From: CAYGGE01 sp966250865
GTDB lineage: Bacteria; Patescibacteriota; UBA1384; CAYGGE01
Length of the DNA: 22,984 nt
NCBI GenBank assembly: GCA_966250865.1
Contig: CBINIT010000019.1
Span: 1-22,984, forward strand
Direction: 5' to 3'
This document shows positions 1-8,002 of this stretch, in pieces. A program made the translations under genes and the position numbers. The notes under the pieces are model-generated. The model searched no databases and had not been told where the DNA came from. It saw only the letters and a program-made list of their open reading frames with translations. The number at the start of each line of letters is the position of its first letter. Positions within the stretch are counted from its first letter, which is position 1.

Positions 1-64
1 GTAATCCTATGGCCATGACTGTCAGGAAAAGTAGTAAGATGTGGCCGCTTCGTTGGTGAGGCAT
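1..64 (-). CDS. Partial pilus-operon protein, N-terminus only
   Basis: An ATG (62-64 on the complement) follows a strong Shine-Dalgarno sequence, AGGAGG, at about 69-74. The reading frame stays open to the window edge and encodes a basic start (MPHQRSGH) followed by a hydrophobic stretch (ILLLFLTVMAIG), like an N-terminal membrane anchor. It starts 9 nt after the stop of the preceding pseudopilin gene, so it is very probably the next gene of the same operon. PilX-like or other pilus accessory proteins occupy this place in many type IV pilus operons, but 21 residues do not allow a family call. No Glu is seen at the usual pilin +5 position, so I do not call it a pilin. Confidence 0.6.
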   Translation of the reverse strand, partial: MPHQRSGHILLLFLTVMAIGL

Positions 65-72
65 GTTTCCTC

Positions 73-669
73 CTATTTATTGCGTAGTGTCATGAACTGA
101 CTCAGGCTTGAACTAATGCTGATTGAACGGTGGCTCTCCTGGCTTGTGAGGGTGATTTTTAACCGTTTAGCGTTACTGTAGCTGCTGTTGAGCTGTACGT
201 TGTCCTGATTATAATAATTGATGGCAAAGCTCGTGAGGTTATCAAGTAACGTACGCGTGCCACTCGTTCGACTGCTCCCCGTCCCTCCGATGGTAATCTC
301 CTGAAGTTGCGCAGTATTTGATGGGTTTCTGCGATAGACGATGTAATCATAGGTGCTCGGAATAATATCTTTGTTCGCATCAATGCTGGCTAGCCGTATG
401 ATCACTGTAGTGCCGCTCGTTGTGTAGCTTCCCTGTGAGGCAACCACTGTCTGGCCTTGCTGGATTTTACGGGTCATAGTTTCGGTTGCGCCTTTTTGCA
501 GTAACTGAATATGAGCTCGCTTCGTTTCGATGGTATAGGTTCGATAGCTACTGATAAAGACGGTCAGCATCACAGTTCCGAGGATCGTAAGCAAGGCAGT
601 CACTAGCAATAGCTCGATAAGACTAACGCCATTCCTACTCTTTTGATTATGAAGATATAGATTATTCAT
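73..669 (-). CDS. Type IV pseudopilin-like protein (PilW/PulJ type)
   Basis: A 198-residue protein with a prepilin N-terminus: a short basic leader ending in Gly14, then V-S-L-I-E with Glu at +5 and a hydrophobic helix of about 20 residues (15-36). In this family a prepilin peptidase cuts after the Gly and methylates the new N-terminus. The rest, rich in Ser, Thr and Asn, fits the periplasmic or external beta domain of a minor pilin. It is the fourth gene of the minus-strand pilus operon. Its ATG overlaps the end of the preceding gene by 8 nt and no clear Shine-Dalgarno sequence precedes it, so translation is probably coupled. The prepilin signature is certain; the PilW/PulJ label rests on size and gene order. 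Confidence 0.82.
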   Translation of the reverse strand: MNNLYLHNQKSRNGVSLIELLLVTALLTILGTVMLTVFISSYRTYTIETKRAHIQLLQKGATETMTRKIQQGQTVVASQGSYTTSGTTVIIRLASIDANKDIIPSTYDYIVYRRNPSNTAQLQEITIGGTGSSRTSGTRTLLDNLTSFAINYYNQDNVQLNSSYSNAKRLKITLTSQESHRSISISSSLSQFMTLRNK

Positions 670-1072
670 AGCTTGTAAGGAGTGTACTGTAACTTACCTG
701 TTCTGTTTGGCCTCGTTCATCCCAACTAACCGTAACGACTGCTCGCTTAATCGTGTTAGTTGGTGAGTTATGCCAGCTTATCGTTAGGTTGCCTGTGCCG
801 CTAGGTAGGTCGGTAACTGGATCCACATCCCCAAAAAAAGCGCCATTATATGGCACGGTGAGATCGGTATACTCCATCCCCTCGACTACTTCCATGGCTT
901 GTGTAGCGATCTCTGCTGCTCGAGTAAGGTGTCTTGCTCGTTGATTCAACCTGCCGCCTACAAGCAATGCTGAATAGAGAGCGACGGCTGTAATGCCAAC
1001 CAAAAAGATGCAGACGATGAGCTCAATGAGCATGGTTCCTTGGCGTCGAGTGTGGATCATATTACACCGCAT
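662..1072 (-). CDS. Type IV pseudopilin-like protein (PilV/PulI type)
   Basis: A 136-residue protein with a prepilin cleavage motif: basic leader, Gly12, then T-M-L-I-E with Glu at +5, followed by a hydrophobic helix (about 14-36). It probably acts as a minor pilin that primes or caps the pilus after processing by prepilin peptidase. It lies between pilC and the second pseudopilin. From the ATG at 1072 it overlaps the pilC end by 11 nt. An alternative ATG at 1060 (MIHTRRQG leader) starts just after the pilC stop and gives an equally normal leader; neither has a good ribosome site, so translational coupling with pilC is likely. There are few other recognisable features in the short C-terminal domain. 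Confidence 0.82.
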   Translation of the reverse strand: MRCNMIHTRRQGTMLIELIVCIFLVGITAVALYSALLVGGRLNQRARHLTRAAEIATQAMEVVEGMEYTDLTVPYNGAFFGDVDPVTDLPSGTGNLTISWHNSPTNTIKRAVVTVSWDERGQTEQVSYSTLLTSYE

Positions 1073-2264
1073 TGGTTAGGTTGTAGATTGGGACCATAAC
1101 TGACGCGATAACTAAGCCAACACCGATACCCATGACTGCCATGAGGAGCGGCTCGATCAGGGTCGAAAGATTTCGGGTCATATTCTGCACGTCTTTGTCG
1201 AAGAAGCCGCCTACTGTCGTGAGGGTGGTATCAATATTTCCTGAGGTCTCCCCGATCGCTACCATATGGCCGACCATCTTGGGAAACTGCGGATCGTCGA
1301 GTAGCGATTTCGAGAGGGTCTGACCGTTTTCAATATCTTTGGCCATCTTGTTAAGTGAACGTCGGTAGGTTGGACTATTCACGACGTCGGCAGTCGTCTT
1401 AATCGCCTCAATCATCGGCAGGCCAGCTCCAAGAAGTGTGGCTAACGTATTGGTGAAGCGCGTCATGAGAATCTTGCGGGCGAGCCCGCCGAAAACCGGA
1501 AGTCGAAAACGAATCTGTTCATAAACATAGGCTACTTTAGGATTTTTGCCCCACAAGCGGAGTCCGGCGACGAGGCCAATGGCTAGGATGATCCAGAGAA
1601 CAATGTACTTGCTTACTGTGGCGCTGGCGCCAAGGAGTAGTTTGGTGATCAGCGGTAGCTCCGCCCCTACATCCTCGAACATAGTGGAGAGCTGCGGGAC
1701 AATGTAGACGAGAATAAGAATGATAACGGCGACTAAAGCGACAAGGACAAATATCGGATAGATCATAGCGCCACGAATCTTTGAGAGCAACTCATCGTCG
1801 CTTTCAAGCTGGCTAGCTAAGCGCTCAAGGACTTCATCGAGCTTTCCCGACTTCTCACCGATCTTGGCAACCGATACAAAGAGACTGGGAAAGATTTTAG
1901 GATACTTCGCAAACCCTTGAGAAAGTGACGTTCCACCTTCAACTTCACTCACCAAGGTAGCGACAGTTTTCTTTAAGGTCTTGTTGGTGGTCTGGCCTTG
2001 GATCGATTTTAATGCCTGGATTATGGGCAGACCAGCTCGGATCATCACGGCAAGTTCACGAGCAAATAAGATACGATCACGAGCGCCGACTCGATTCAAA
2101 AAATCAAAAGAAAGGTGAACTGAAGTATCGGTTTGTACGGAAAGAACAAGCAAGCCCCTGGTTCGAAGCCGTTTCGAAGCCTCTGATTGACTGACTGCTT
2201 CAATCGTTCCGTTGATTAATTTGTGCGTTTCTTTATCTCGGGCTTTATAGCTAAAGTGAGCCAT
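1062..2264 (-). CDS. pilC: Type IV pilus inner-membrane platform protein PilC (GspF family)
   Basis: A 400-residue protein of normal PilC/GspF length. It is the polytopic inner-membrane platform that joins the cytoplasmic ATPases to the growing pilus. The two related cytoplasmic T2SSF domains are visible (about residues 70-190 and 270-390), each with the family pattern of a Phe-Ala-Arg-rich start, a Gly-Leu-Pro segment and an Ile-Gly-Glu-Ser/Thr-Gly segment. Long hydrophobic stretches at about 168-192, 212-232 and 370-395 are the membrane helices. The ATG at 2264 lies 8 nt after the pilB stop with an AGGAAA sequence before it. The order pilB, pilC, pseudopilins is a standard type IV pilus or competence pilus layout. 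Confidence 0.95.
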   Translation of the reverse strand: MAHFSYKARDKETHKLINGTIEAVSQSEASKRLRTRGLLVLSVQTDTSVHLSFDFLNRVGARDRILFARELAVMIRAGLPIIQALKSIQGQTTNKTLKKTVATLVSEVEGGTSLSQGFAKYPKIFPSLFVSVAKIGEKSGKLDEVLERLASQLESDDELLSKIRGAMIYPIFVLVALVAVIILILVYIVPQLSTMFEDVGAELPLITKLLLGASATVSKYIVLWIILAIGLVAGLRLWGKNPKVAYVYEQIRFRLPVFGGLARKILMTRFTNTLATLLGAGLPMIEAIKTTADVVNSPTYRRSLNKMAKDIENGQTLSKSLLDDPQFPKMVGHMVAIGETSGNIDTTLTTVGGFFDKDVQNMTRNLSTLIEPLLMAVMGIGVGLVIASVMVPIYNLTNAV

Positions 2265-2272
2265 ATCGTTTC

Positions 2273-4252
2273 CTAGTCTTTAGTGACGCGCCATACTTCT
2301 TCAAGACTGGTCTCGCCGTTTAATGCTTTAAGGATACCGTCTTGTTTAAGGGTGATCATGCCGTCGGCGATGGCCTGCTTCGTGAGCTCGCTCGCTGACA
2401 CGCGTTTGAGAGCAAGTTGCTTGACCTCTTCGTTTACTGGCAATACTTCGTAAATACCCATACGTCCTTTGTAGCCAGACTTGTTACATTGATCACAGCC
2501 CTTGCCCCGATAGAAAACCATTTTTTCGTCTTTCGGCCGATATTTCTCCGGTAATTTCTTAATCTCTTCGATCGTTTCGCCGAGTGACTCCTCTGGCAAC
2601 TCAACGGCCTCTTTGCAGTCTTGGCAGATTTTTCGGACCAGACGCTGGGCGATAATTGCGTTCGTTGAAGAGGTAATGAGGAACGGTTCGATACCCATAT
2701 CGATTAATCGAGGGATGGCGCCAGCGGCATCGTTGGTGTGGAGGGTGGAAAGCACGATGTGGCCAGTCAAAGCTGACTGAACGGCCATGGTGGCTGTTTC
2801 AAGGTCGCGAATCTCACCGATCAAGATGACGTCGGGGTCTTGGCGGACGATGGTGCGAAGTCCTGAGCCAAAGTCGTAGCCAATACCGCTGTTTACCTGA
2901 CTTTGGTTGATGCCCGGAATCCGATATTCAACCGGATCTTCGAGTGTAACAATGTTAATGGTTGGGCTCATGATCTTGCCGAGTACAGCATACAGCGTTG
3001 TGGTTTTACCAGAGCCCGTTGGACCAGTGACCAGGATCATACCATGGGCTTTGTCGATATTGTCTTCCATCCGTTCTAAATTGAGCCCATCAAGCCCTAG
3101 CTCTTTAAACCCTAAAATGCCGGCTGATTTGTCGAGAATACGCATAACCACTTTTTCCCCGCTGACGGTTGGAAGGGTTGAGAGGCGGAAGTCGACTTCG
3201 ACATTATCAATAGCCATGCGGATACGTCCGTCTTGAGGAAGACGCGATTCGTCGATCTTAAGGTTTGACATGATCTTTAGCCGCGAGGTAATGGCCGACT
3301 GTAAGGTTTTAGGTACCTCAAGGACCTTCTGCAGGATACCGTCTATCCGGTACCGGACCGTAATAACCTTTTCCTCTGGTTCGATGTGAATATCGGATGC
3401 TTTATCGCGAACTGCTTTCTCGAGGATATTGGCTACGATCTTGGCGGCGGGAGCATCAACATTCTCGCCTGCTTCGCCCTCTTCTTCTTTGCCCTTTTCG
3501 GTGGTTATCCCACCTTCTTCGTCGACCAGCTCATTAAGTTCACTGGCGATAGTTCCGTATTGGTCGAGAACGTACTGGAGATCGGAAGAGGTGGTGATGG
3601 CTGGCTGAATCTTCAGGCCAGTTTGGCGACTGGCTAAATCGATTGCTTCACGATCGCCGGGGTCGATCATGGCCAGTGTTAAATGATGCCCTTTCTTTTC
3701 GATTGGCACCATCTGATACTTTTTTGCTACGTTAAATGGAATGAGGTTTAAAACCTCTTTACTGATTGTTCGATTGGCGAGCTCAACCAATTTAATATCG
3801 ACATTTTTCGGAATGATTGCACTGAGTTTTTCGTCGGACACACTCTGGGCTTTTTTTGCCTTCGCTTCTTTTGGCGTATCAACCTTAGGGATCGTCTGTT
3901 CAAGCTCTTGTGAGACTTGCTCTAGAGTGGGCTCTTCTGACTGTTCCATAGCAAGACTTTCAGCCGAGGGTATGATGCCCTTTACTTTGGCCTTCAGTTG
4001 TTCGCTTGGACGAAACTTGGGGAGGAGTTGGTCGAAGATGACCAGCTTTTTCTTCATCTCACGAGGATCGGGTACGGTTCGGCTTTTATGCTTTACCACC
4101 ACAAAAGCACCAAAGTTCTTAATGCGAACTTTACTGCCGGAAGCTAATTGTTTCGCGAGGATGTTTGCTGTCTCCTGCCAAAGAATCGCTGCCTCTTCAG
4201 GTTTCAGCTCAGTTGCTTTGGCAACGCTCTTCATGAGTTCGCGATGTGTCAT
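2273..4252 (-). CDS. pilB: Type IV pilus assembly ATPase PilB with N-terminal HU/IHF-like domain
   Basis: Pilus extension ATPase of the GspE/PilB family, 659 residues from the chosen start. Residues 1-93 resemble an HU/IHF DNA-binding protein: helix-turn-helix-like start (MTHRELMKSVAKATEL), the VRIKNFGAF beta core, a Pro-containing basic arm and an FRPSEQLKAKV tail. About 140-230 is a GspE N-terminal (MshEN) domain. The C-terminal half has Walker A GPTGSGKT (410-417), the ILIGEIRD Walker B region, a conserved STLHTND segment, and a four-Cys zinc motif (C543, C546, C586, C589). The start at 4252 is preferred over ATG 4273 because a perfect GGAGGGG site lies 7 nt upstream. It is the first gene of the pilus operon. 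The HU fusion is not part of textbook PilB proteins. Confidence 0.95.
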   Translation of the reverse strand: MTHRELMKSVAKATELKPEEAAILWQETANILAKQLASGSKVRIKNFGAFVVVKHKSRTVPDPREMKKKLVIFDQLLPKFRPSEQLKAKVKGIIPSAESLAMEQSEEPTLEQVSQELEQTIPKVDTPKEAKAKKAQSVSDEKLSAIIPKNVDIKLVELANRTISKEVLNLIPFNVAKKYQMVPIEKKGHHLTLAMIDPGDREAIDLASRQTGLKIQPAITTSSDLQYVLDQYGTIASELNELVDEEGGITTEKGKEEEGEAGENVDAPAAKIVANILEKAVRDKASDIHIEPEEKVITVRYRIDGILQKVLEVPKTLQSAITSRLKIMSNLKIDESRLPQDGRIRMAIDNVEVDFRLSTLPTVSGEKVVMRILDKSAGILGFKELGLDGLNLERMEDNIDKAHGMILVTGPTGSGKTTTLYAVLGKIMSPTINIVTLEDPVEYRIPGINQSQVNSGIGYDFGSGLRTIVRQDPDVILIGEIRDLETATMAVQSALTGHIVLSTLHTNDAAGAIPRLIDMGIEPFLITSSTNAIIAQRLVRKICQDCKEAVELPEESLGETIEEIKKLPEKYRPKDEKMVFYRGKGCDQCNKSGYKGRMGIYEVLPVNEEVKQLALKRVSASELTKQAIADGMITLKQDGILKALNGETSLEEVWRVTKD

Positions 4253-4276
4253 CTCTTCCCCTCCGTAACTCATTTT

Positions 4277-4287
4277 ATTTTAGCATA
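4277..4287 (-). promoter_or_regulatory. Likely promoter -10 region of the pilus operon
   Basis: On the minus strand TATGCTAAAAT contains an extended -10 (TGC then TAAAAT); no convincing -35 is seen. With TAAAAT as -10, transcription would start close to or inside the upstream ATG (4273), leaving the GGAGG site to serve ATG 4252. With TATGCT as -10 the ATG at 4273 could be read from a nearly leaderless mRNA. Confidence 0.45.
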
Positions 4288-4360
4288 AATTCGGGAAAAA
4301 CGAGATGGGTAGAAAGCGCTTATCAGGAGAACAAGCAATCGCTTTTCAACAGCCTGATGG

Positions 4361-4389
4361 TTGATGTTCGGGCCTTAAAAGAGTACGAT
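4361..4389 (+). promoter_or_regulatory. Candidate dnaX promoter in the pilB-dnaX divergent gap
   Basis: TTGATG (4361-4366) and TACGAT (4384-4389) are separated by 17 nt, a moderate sigma70-like match. The 229-nt gap between pilB and dnaX (4274-4502) holds this, the pilB -10 on the other strand, a GTAC...GTAC inverted repeat (4384-4399 area), near-direct repeats GGGCCTTAAAA / GGGCTTAAAA (4370-4416), and CCAATGA/TCATTGG half-sites before dnaX. I see no gene in it. Confidence 0.35.
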
Positions 4390-4502
4390 AGATAGTACCC
4401 TTCTAAGGGCTTAAAATCCTAATAACCAAGGACCAATGAGCAGCTTCTTCATGAACCACCCAGAGTTTGTCATTGGACATTTGGATTTGGTCATTGCGCA
4501 AT

Positions 4503-6023
4503 ATGTCATATTATCATCGGTATCGACCCCAACAATTTGCTGACCTGTATGGCCAAGAGGCGGTGCGAACGATTCTGACCCAGGCCTTGTTAACTGATCA
4601 TTTGGGCCATGCCTACCTCTTTGCTGGTACGAGAGGGACCGGTAAAACCACGACGGCTCGTCTTCTTGCCAAGGCCATCAACTGTCTTGGTCGATCGTCG
4701 GATCCCAAAAAGCCAAGCGCTGAGCCCTGCAACTCTTGTGAGCTTTGTCAGTCAATTCAAGCCGGGACCTGTCTTGATGTCATTGAGATTGATGCGGCCA
4801 GCAACCGTGGTATCGATGAGATCCGACAACTTCAGGACCAGACGCACTTTCGACCACAGCAAGCGGTAAAGAAGATCTTTATTATCGATGAAGTGCACAT
4901 GCTCACCAAAGAGGCTTTTAATGCGCTCTTAAAAACACTTGAGGAGCCACCCTCCTACCTTGTCTTCATCTTGGCGACTACCGAGCTCCATAAAGTACCG
5001 GCAACGGTTATCTCCCGCTGTCAGCGTTTTGACTTTCAAACGCCATCGGTTGAAGCAATCAGTCAATATCTCGCTATGATCGCGAAACAAGAGAAACTCA
5101 AGGCAGATGCTGCTGCGATCCATGCAGTTGCTGGCTTGGCTCGTGGTTCCTTCCGGGATGCCTCCACCTTGCTCGAGCAGCTGGCCCATGAAGCAGCTAT
5201 CACTTCAGAAACGGTCCAAACAGTTTTTGGCTTGCCAGAAGATGGTCTTGTGGACCGCTATCTTAAGGTGCAGTCGGGACTATCCGATACGTCTTTGCGT
5301 AGTGATCTTCAGGCCTACTTTGCCCGGGGCGGCAACGCGAGCGCTTTCCTCGATATCGTTTTTGATCGGTTCGGCGAACAGCTCTCTAAGGGTAATATAT
5401 CGGATCCACAGCGGATACTGTCGGCCCTTGTACGAGCAAAGTACCAGCTGCGTTATTCACCTGTTGCAGCACTCCCCATTCTTGCGCTAGCTGAAGGCTC
5501 AAGTACGAGAGCAGCTCAAAAGACAGAGGTGCCTGCCCAGTCTAGTCCAGTCGCTGCGTCACAACCTAAAGTAGTAAAGCCCATGCCTAGCGTATCGCCG
5601 GTACTGCAGGTGGTAGCTCAGCCGGAAAAAATAGTTATTCTAGAAGAGGTATCGGATCCTAAAGAAGCTCCAGCCCAGAGCCAAGAAATGGTCACTATTG
5701 CCGTAGCTGAACAGGTACCGCCTGCTGAGCTTCCCCAGACCGAGCTCTCAGAGCTTTGGCAGAAAGCGTTAGCCCAGCTTCTTGCTGAAGGCGAATCCTC
5801 GCTTGTCGCCATACTCCGTACCGCTAAACCGATATCATATCAGTCGCCAGACTTTACGTTGGGAGTTCAGTTTCAATTCCATGCCGATCACATCGCTAAG
5901 CAAAAGAATCGCGGAGCATTAGAAGCGGTATTGACGTCGCTTGCTGGTAAGCCAGTGAGAATTGAAGCGCAAGTTCAACCTGCCGATGATTTAGCGACCG
6001 TAGCAGAACAGATAGACCTCTAG
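4503..6023 (+). CDS. dnaX: DNA polymerase III subunit gamma/tau (DnaX)
   Basis: Clamp-loader ATPase subunit, 506 residues from the ATG that gives the family-typical start MSYYHRYRP. Visible motifs: Walker A GTRGTGKT (42-49), zinc-binding Cys 61, 76, 79 and 82, Walker B IIDE (127-130), and the SRC motif with its arginine finger (171-173). After the AAA+ and collar regions comes a Pro/Ala/Val-rich linker (about 340-415) and a C-terminal domain (ELWQKAL... HADHIAKQKNR...) like the tau-type C-terminus that contacts the polymerase. An in-frame TTG at 4467 would add 12 residues unlike the family. There is no clear Shine-Dalgarno sequence before 4503. I see no slippery A-run that would give a frameshifted gamma form. 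Confidence 0.95.
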   Translation: MSYYHRYRPQQFADLYGQEAVRTILTQALLTDHLGHAYLFAGTRGTGKTTTARLLAKAINCLGRSSDPKKPSAEPCNSCELCQSIQAGTCLDVIEIDAASNRGIDEIRQLQDQTHFRPQQAVKKIFIIDEVHMLTKEAFNALLKTLEEPPSYLVFILATTELHKVPATVISRCQRFDFQTPSVEAISQYLAMIAKQEKLKADAAAIHAVAGLARGSFRDASTLLEQLAHEAAITSETVQTVFGLPEDGLVDRYLKVQSGLSDTSLRSDLQAYFARGGNASAFLDIVFDRFGEQLSKGNISDPQRILSALVRAKYQLRYSPVAALPILALAEGSSTRAAQKTEVPAQSSPVAASQPKVVKPMPSVSPVLQVVAQPEKIVILEEVSDPKEAPAQSQEMVTIAVAEQVPPAELPQTELSELWQKALAQLLAEGESSLVAILRTAKPISYQSPDFTLGVQFQFHADHIAKQKNRGALEAVLTSLAGKPVRIEAQVQPADDLATVAEQIDL

Positions 6024-6036
6024 CTGTTGATTCGCG

Positions 6037-6045
6037 TGGTATAAT
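6037..6045 (+). promoter_or_regulatory. Extended -10 promoter for dnaB
   Basis: TGGTATAAT is a perfect extended -10 element just after the dnaX stop, with no obvious -35. It gives dnaB its own transcript with a leader of about 22 nt that contains the GAGG ribosome site at 6064-6067, 6 nt before the ATG. Confidence 0.65.
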
Positions 6046-6073
6046 AAGACTTCTCAAGAAACCGAGGAATACT

Positions 6074-7444
6074 ATGGCCGACTTACAACCGAAGCTTCCC
6101 CCGCAAAGTATTGAAGCTGAGCAGTCAGTGCTTGGTTCGATATTGCTCGATAAAGAAGCGATTATTAAAGTTGCTGATGCCTTGCGACCTGAAGACTTCT
6201 ATCGAGATGACCACCGATACGTCTACGAGGCAATGCTTCGATTATTCGAAAAGCGCATGCCAATCGACATCGTGACAATCAGTGAAGAACTGGAAGTTTC
6301 AGGGAAATTTGAAGCCGTTGGTGGTGCTACCTATTTGACCGAGTTGGTTAATAGCGTCCCCACGGCCTCCCATATTGTGCACTATTCTCAGATTGTTCAA
6401 GACAAAGCGACGCTTCGCCGGCTGATTAGTGCTGGCGGCTCGATCACCGAACTCGGCTTCAAAGAAGATGAGGAGCTGTCGACGACACTGGATATAGCAG
6501 AACGCTCCTTATTTGCGGTCTCTCAGAAGTACTTGAAGCAGAACTTTATTCCCATTAAAGATGTCTTAGCTGGGTCGTTCGAACGAATCGACGAGCTCCA
6601 TAAGAATAAAGGTGTGCTTCGAGGCGTTCCAACCGGCTTCCGAGATCTTGATGGGCTCCTATCGGGTTTCCAAGATTCTGATCTCGTTATTGTGGCGGCT
6701 CGCCCTTCTATGGGTAAAACCGCTATTACTTTAAATATCGCGGCTCACGTGGCCATTAAAGAGAAGCGATCCGTTGGCTTCTTCTCCCTTGAAATGGGTG
6801 CGGACCAGCTGGCTGACCGTTTGGTTAGCATGGAGAGCGGCGTCGACTCGTGGAAGATGCGAACAGGTAACTTATCGGATGAAGACTTCCCGAAGATTGG
6901 CTATGCCTACGGTACCTTGGCTGAGGCTCCGCTGTATATTGATGACTCACCAAGCTTAAACGTGATGGAAATTCGTAGCAAATGTCGCCGCTTACAAATG
7001 GAACATGGATTGGATCTAGTTATTGTTGACTACCTCCAACTCATGGAAGGCCGCGGTAACAGCAAGGGCGATAACCGTGTCCAAGAAATTAGCGATATCT
7101 CCCGTTCGCTTAAGACCCTGGCTCGTGAATTGAAAGTGCCGGTTGTTGCCCTGTCTCAGCTGTCACGTGCGGTTGAAGCTCGGCCCGACAAACGACCTAT
7201 GCTTTCTGACCTTCGTGAGTCTGGCTCTATCGAACAAGACGCGGATGTCGTAATGTTTATTTATCGCGACGATTATTATCACAAAGATTCTGAGCGTAAG
7301 GGCGTGACGGAGTTGCTCGTTCGCAAGCATCGTAACGGTCCGGTTGGCGACGTCGAGCTCTTTTTCGTGCCGGAGCAGACGCGATTCCGCTCAATCGACC
7401 GCAAGCATCAAGACGCGGGAAAATCGCAACCAGCGGCCGCGTAG
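6074..7444 (+). CDS. dnaB: Replicative DNA helicase DnaB
   Basis: Hexameric helicase that opens the replication fork and recruits primase; 456 residues, the normal length. The N-terminal DnaB domain starts at LPPQSIEAEQSVLGSILLD (about 7-110), followed by a linker and the RecA-like domain. Walker A reads RPSMGKT (about 210-216); the IVDYLQLM segment is Walker B (about 320); the ALSQLSRAVE and LRESGSIEQDADVV segments are conserved DnaB motifs with the beta-hairpin and Arg finger region. No intein is present. The gene has its own extended -10 promoter and a GAGG site, and it is closed by an intrinsic terminator. It lies directly downstream of dnaX, forming a replication pair. Confidence 0.97.
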   Translation: MADLQPKLPPQSIEAEQSVLGSILLDKEAIIKVADALRPEDFYRDDHRYVYEAMLRLFEKRMPIDIVTISEELEVSGKFEAVGGATYLTELVNSVPTASHIVHYSQIVQDKATLRRLISAGGSITELGFKEDEELSTTLDIAERSLFAVSQKYLKQNFIPIKDVLAGSFERIDELHKNKGVLRGVPTGFRDLDGLLSGFQDSDLVIVAARPSMGKTAITLNIAAHVAIKEKRSVGFFSLEMGADQLADRLVSMESGVDSWKMRTGNLSDEDFPKIGYAYGTLAEAPLYIDDSPSLNVMEIRSKCRRLQMEHGLDLVIVDYLQLMEGRGNSKGDNRVQEISDISRSLKTLARELKVPVVALSQLSRAVEARPDKRPMLSDLRESGSIEQDADVVMFIYRDDYYHKDSERKGVTELLVRKHRNGPVGDVELFFVPEQTRFRSIDRKHQDAGKSQPAAA

Positions 7445-7464
7445 CAACGCATGGGGTGACAATA

Positions 7465-7489
7465 AAAGTGGTCTTTGGGCCACTTTTTT
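7465..7489 (+). terminator. Intrinsic terminator after dnaB
   Basis: A 7-bp stem AAAGTGG (7465-7471) / CCACTTT (7480-7486) with an 8-nt loop runs into a T-tract ending at 7489, 20 nt after the dnaB stop. Confidence 0.85.
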
Positions 7490-7506
7490 GATGAGTAAAA
7501 AAGTCG

Positions 7507-7575
7507 ACTTTGAAGGGCAAGGTATAAACAGGCTCAAAAATAGACAATTTGAACCTGTTATTTTTTTATACCTTG
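7507..7575. repeat. Palindromic intergenic element with CAAGGTATA arms, related to 18679-18717
   Basis: CAAGGTATAA (7518-7527) is the exact complement of TTATACCTTG (7566-7575). Inside it AACAGGCTCAAA (7527-7538) pairs with TTTGAACCTGTT (7548-7559) with one mismatch, around a 9-nt loop. The left side, ACTTTGAAGGGCAAGGTATA (7507-7526), matches 18679-18698 in 19 of 20 bases. The right arm, read on the minus strand, is CAAGGTATA, 7 nt, AACAGGTT, the same layout as at 18690-18713. The inner stem followed by seven T's (7561-7567) could also act as a second terminator behind dnaB. A 12-bp palindrome AAAGTCGACTTT (7500-7511) touches its left edge. MITE-like remnant, operator pair and structured RNA are all possible. 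Confidence 0.6.
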
Positions 7576-7608
7576 ACGTACAAGGAATGAAGAATTTTTA
7601 GACCGTGC

Positions 7609-7734
7609 CTATTTCCTTCCTATTGCAATGAGCTCTGGCCATTGTTCTTTTGCGATTTTCAAGCAGCTTTTAATGAAATTTTGCATTTGTTGTACGGTCT
7701 GTTGACGATCCAATGCTAGGTTTGGTACGCCATT
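7609..7734 (-). pseudogene. Possible C-terminal remnant of an unidentified gene
   Basis: On the minus strand 41 codons are open between two stops without a start codon, ending in ...IAKEQWPELIAIGRK. The composition (amphipathic, Lys/Glu/Gln-rich, with Trp) looks like real protein, unlike the shadow frames nearby. Immediately upstream the frame is stopped, and a coding-like stretch appears in another frame, which would fit a decayed, frameshifted gene. I do not recognise the family. The rest of 7577-7880 shows no gene I can support. Confidence 0.25.
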
Positions 7735-7880
7735 TTACCATCAGTGTGTGGCCTAATGTCATAGTATCCATGAAATATAGACGTTGCTTGTGTATCGTAT
7801 CGGATAATAACCGAGAAATGAGCTATTCTTCCCCAGAAAAGGCGGAAATAGCCTCTGGTTTGAGGCTCTGTCGGGTAGCG

Positions 7881-7909
7881 TTGCTCTTCCAGGGTAAATC
7901 TGGTATGAT
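7881..7909 (+). promoter_or_regulatory. Promoter of tRNA-Ala
   Basis: TTGCTC (7881-7886), a 17-nt spacer ending in TGG, and TATGAT (7904-7909) form a good extended -10 sigma70-like promoter. The predicted start near 7916 is about 11 nt before the tRNA. No terminator separates the tRNA from the downstream kinase gene. Confidence 0.75.
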
Positions 7910-7926
7910 GCGAGTGTTATTCTTCG

Positions 7927-8002
7927 GGGCCTGTAGCTCATCTGGTAGAGCGCAGCATTCGCATTGCTGAGGTAAGGGGTTCGAGTCCCCTCAGGTCCAC
8001 CA
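7927..8002 (+). tRNA. tRNA-Ala (anticodon CGC)
   Basis: A full 76-nt cloverleaf. The acceptor stem GGGCCTG pairs with CAGGTCC and contains the G3:U70 wobble pair that is the identity mark of tRNA-Ala. The D-arm is GCTC/GAGC, the anticodon stem CAGCA/TGCTG holds loop TTCGCAT with anticodon CGC (7960-7962), and the T-arm is AGGGG-TTCGAGT-CCCCT. The CCA end is encoded (8000-8002). It reads GCG codons. Confidence 0.97.

Noticed and set aside
4467..4502. TTG start for dnaX 12 codons upstream
   Set aside because: The extra residues are not DnaX-like, and the ATG at 4503 gives the classical MSYYHRYRP start.
4503..6023. Programmed frameshift in dnaX
   Set aside because: No A-rich slippery heptamer followed by a stem is seen at the end of the clamp-loader part.
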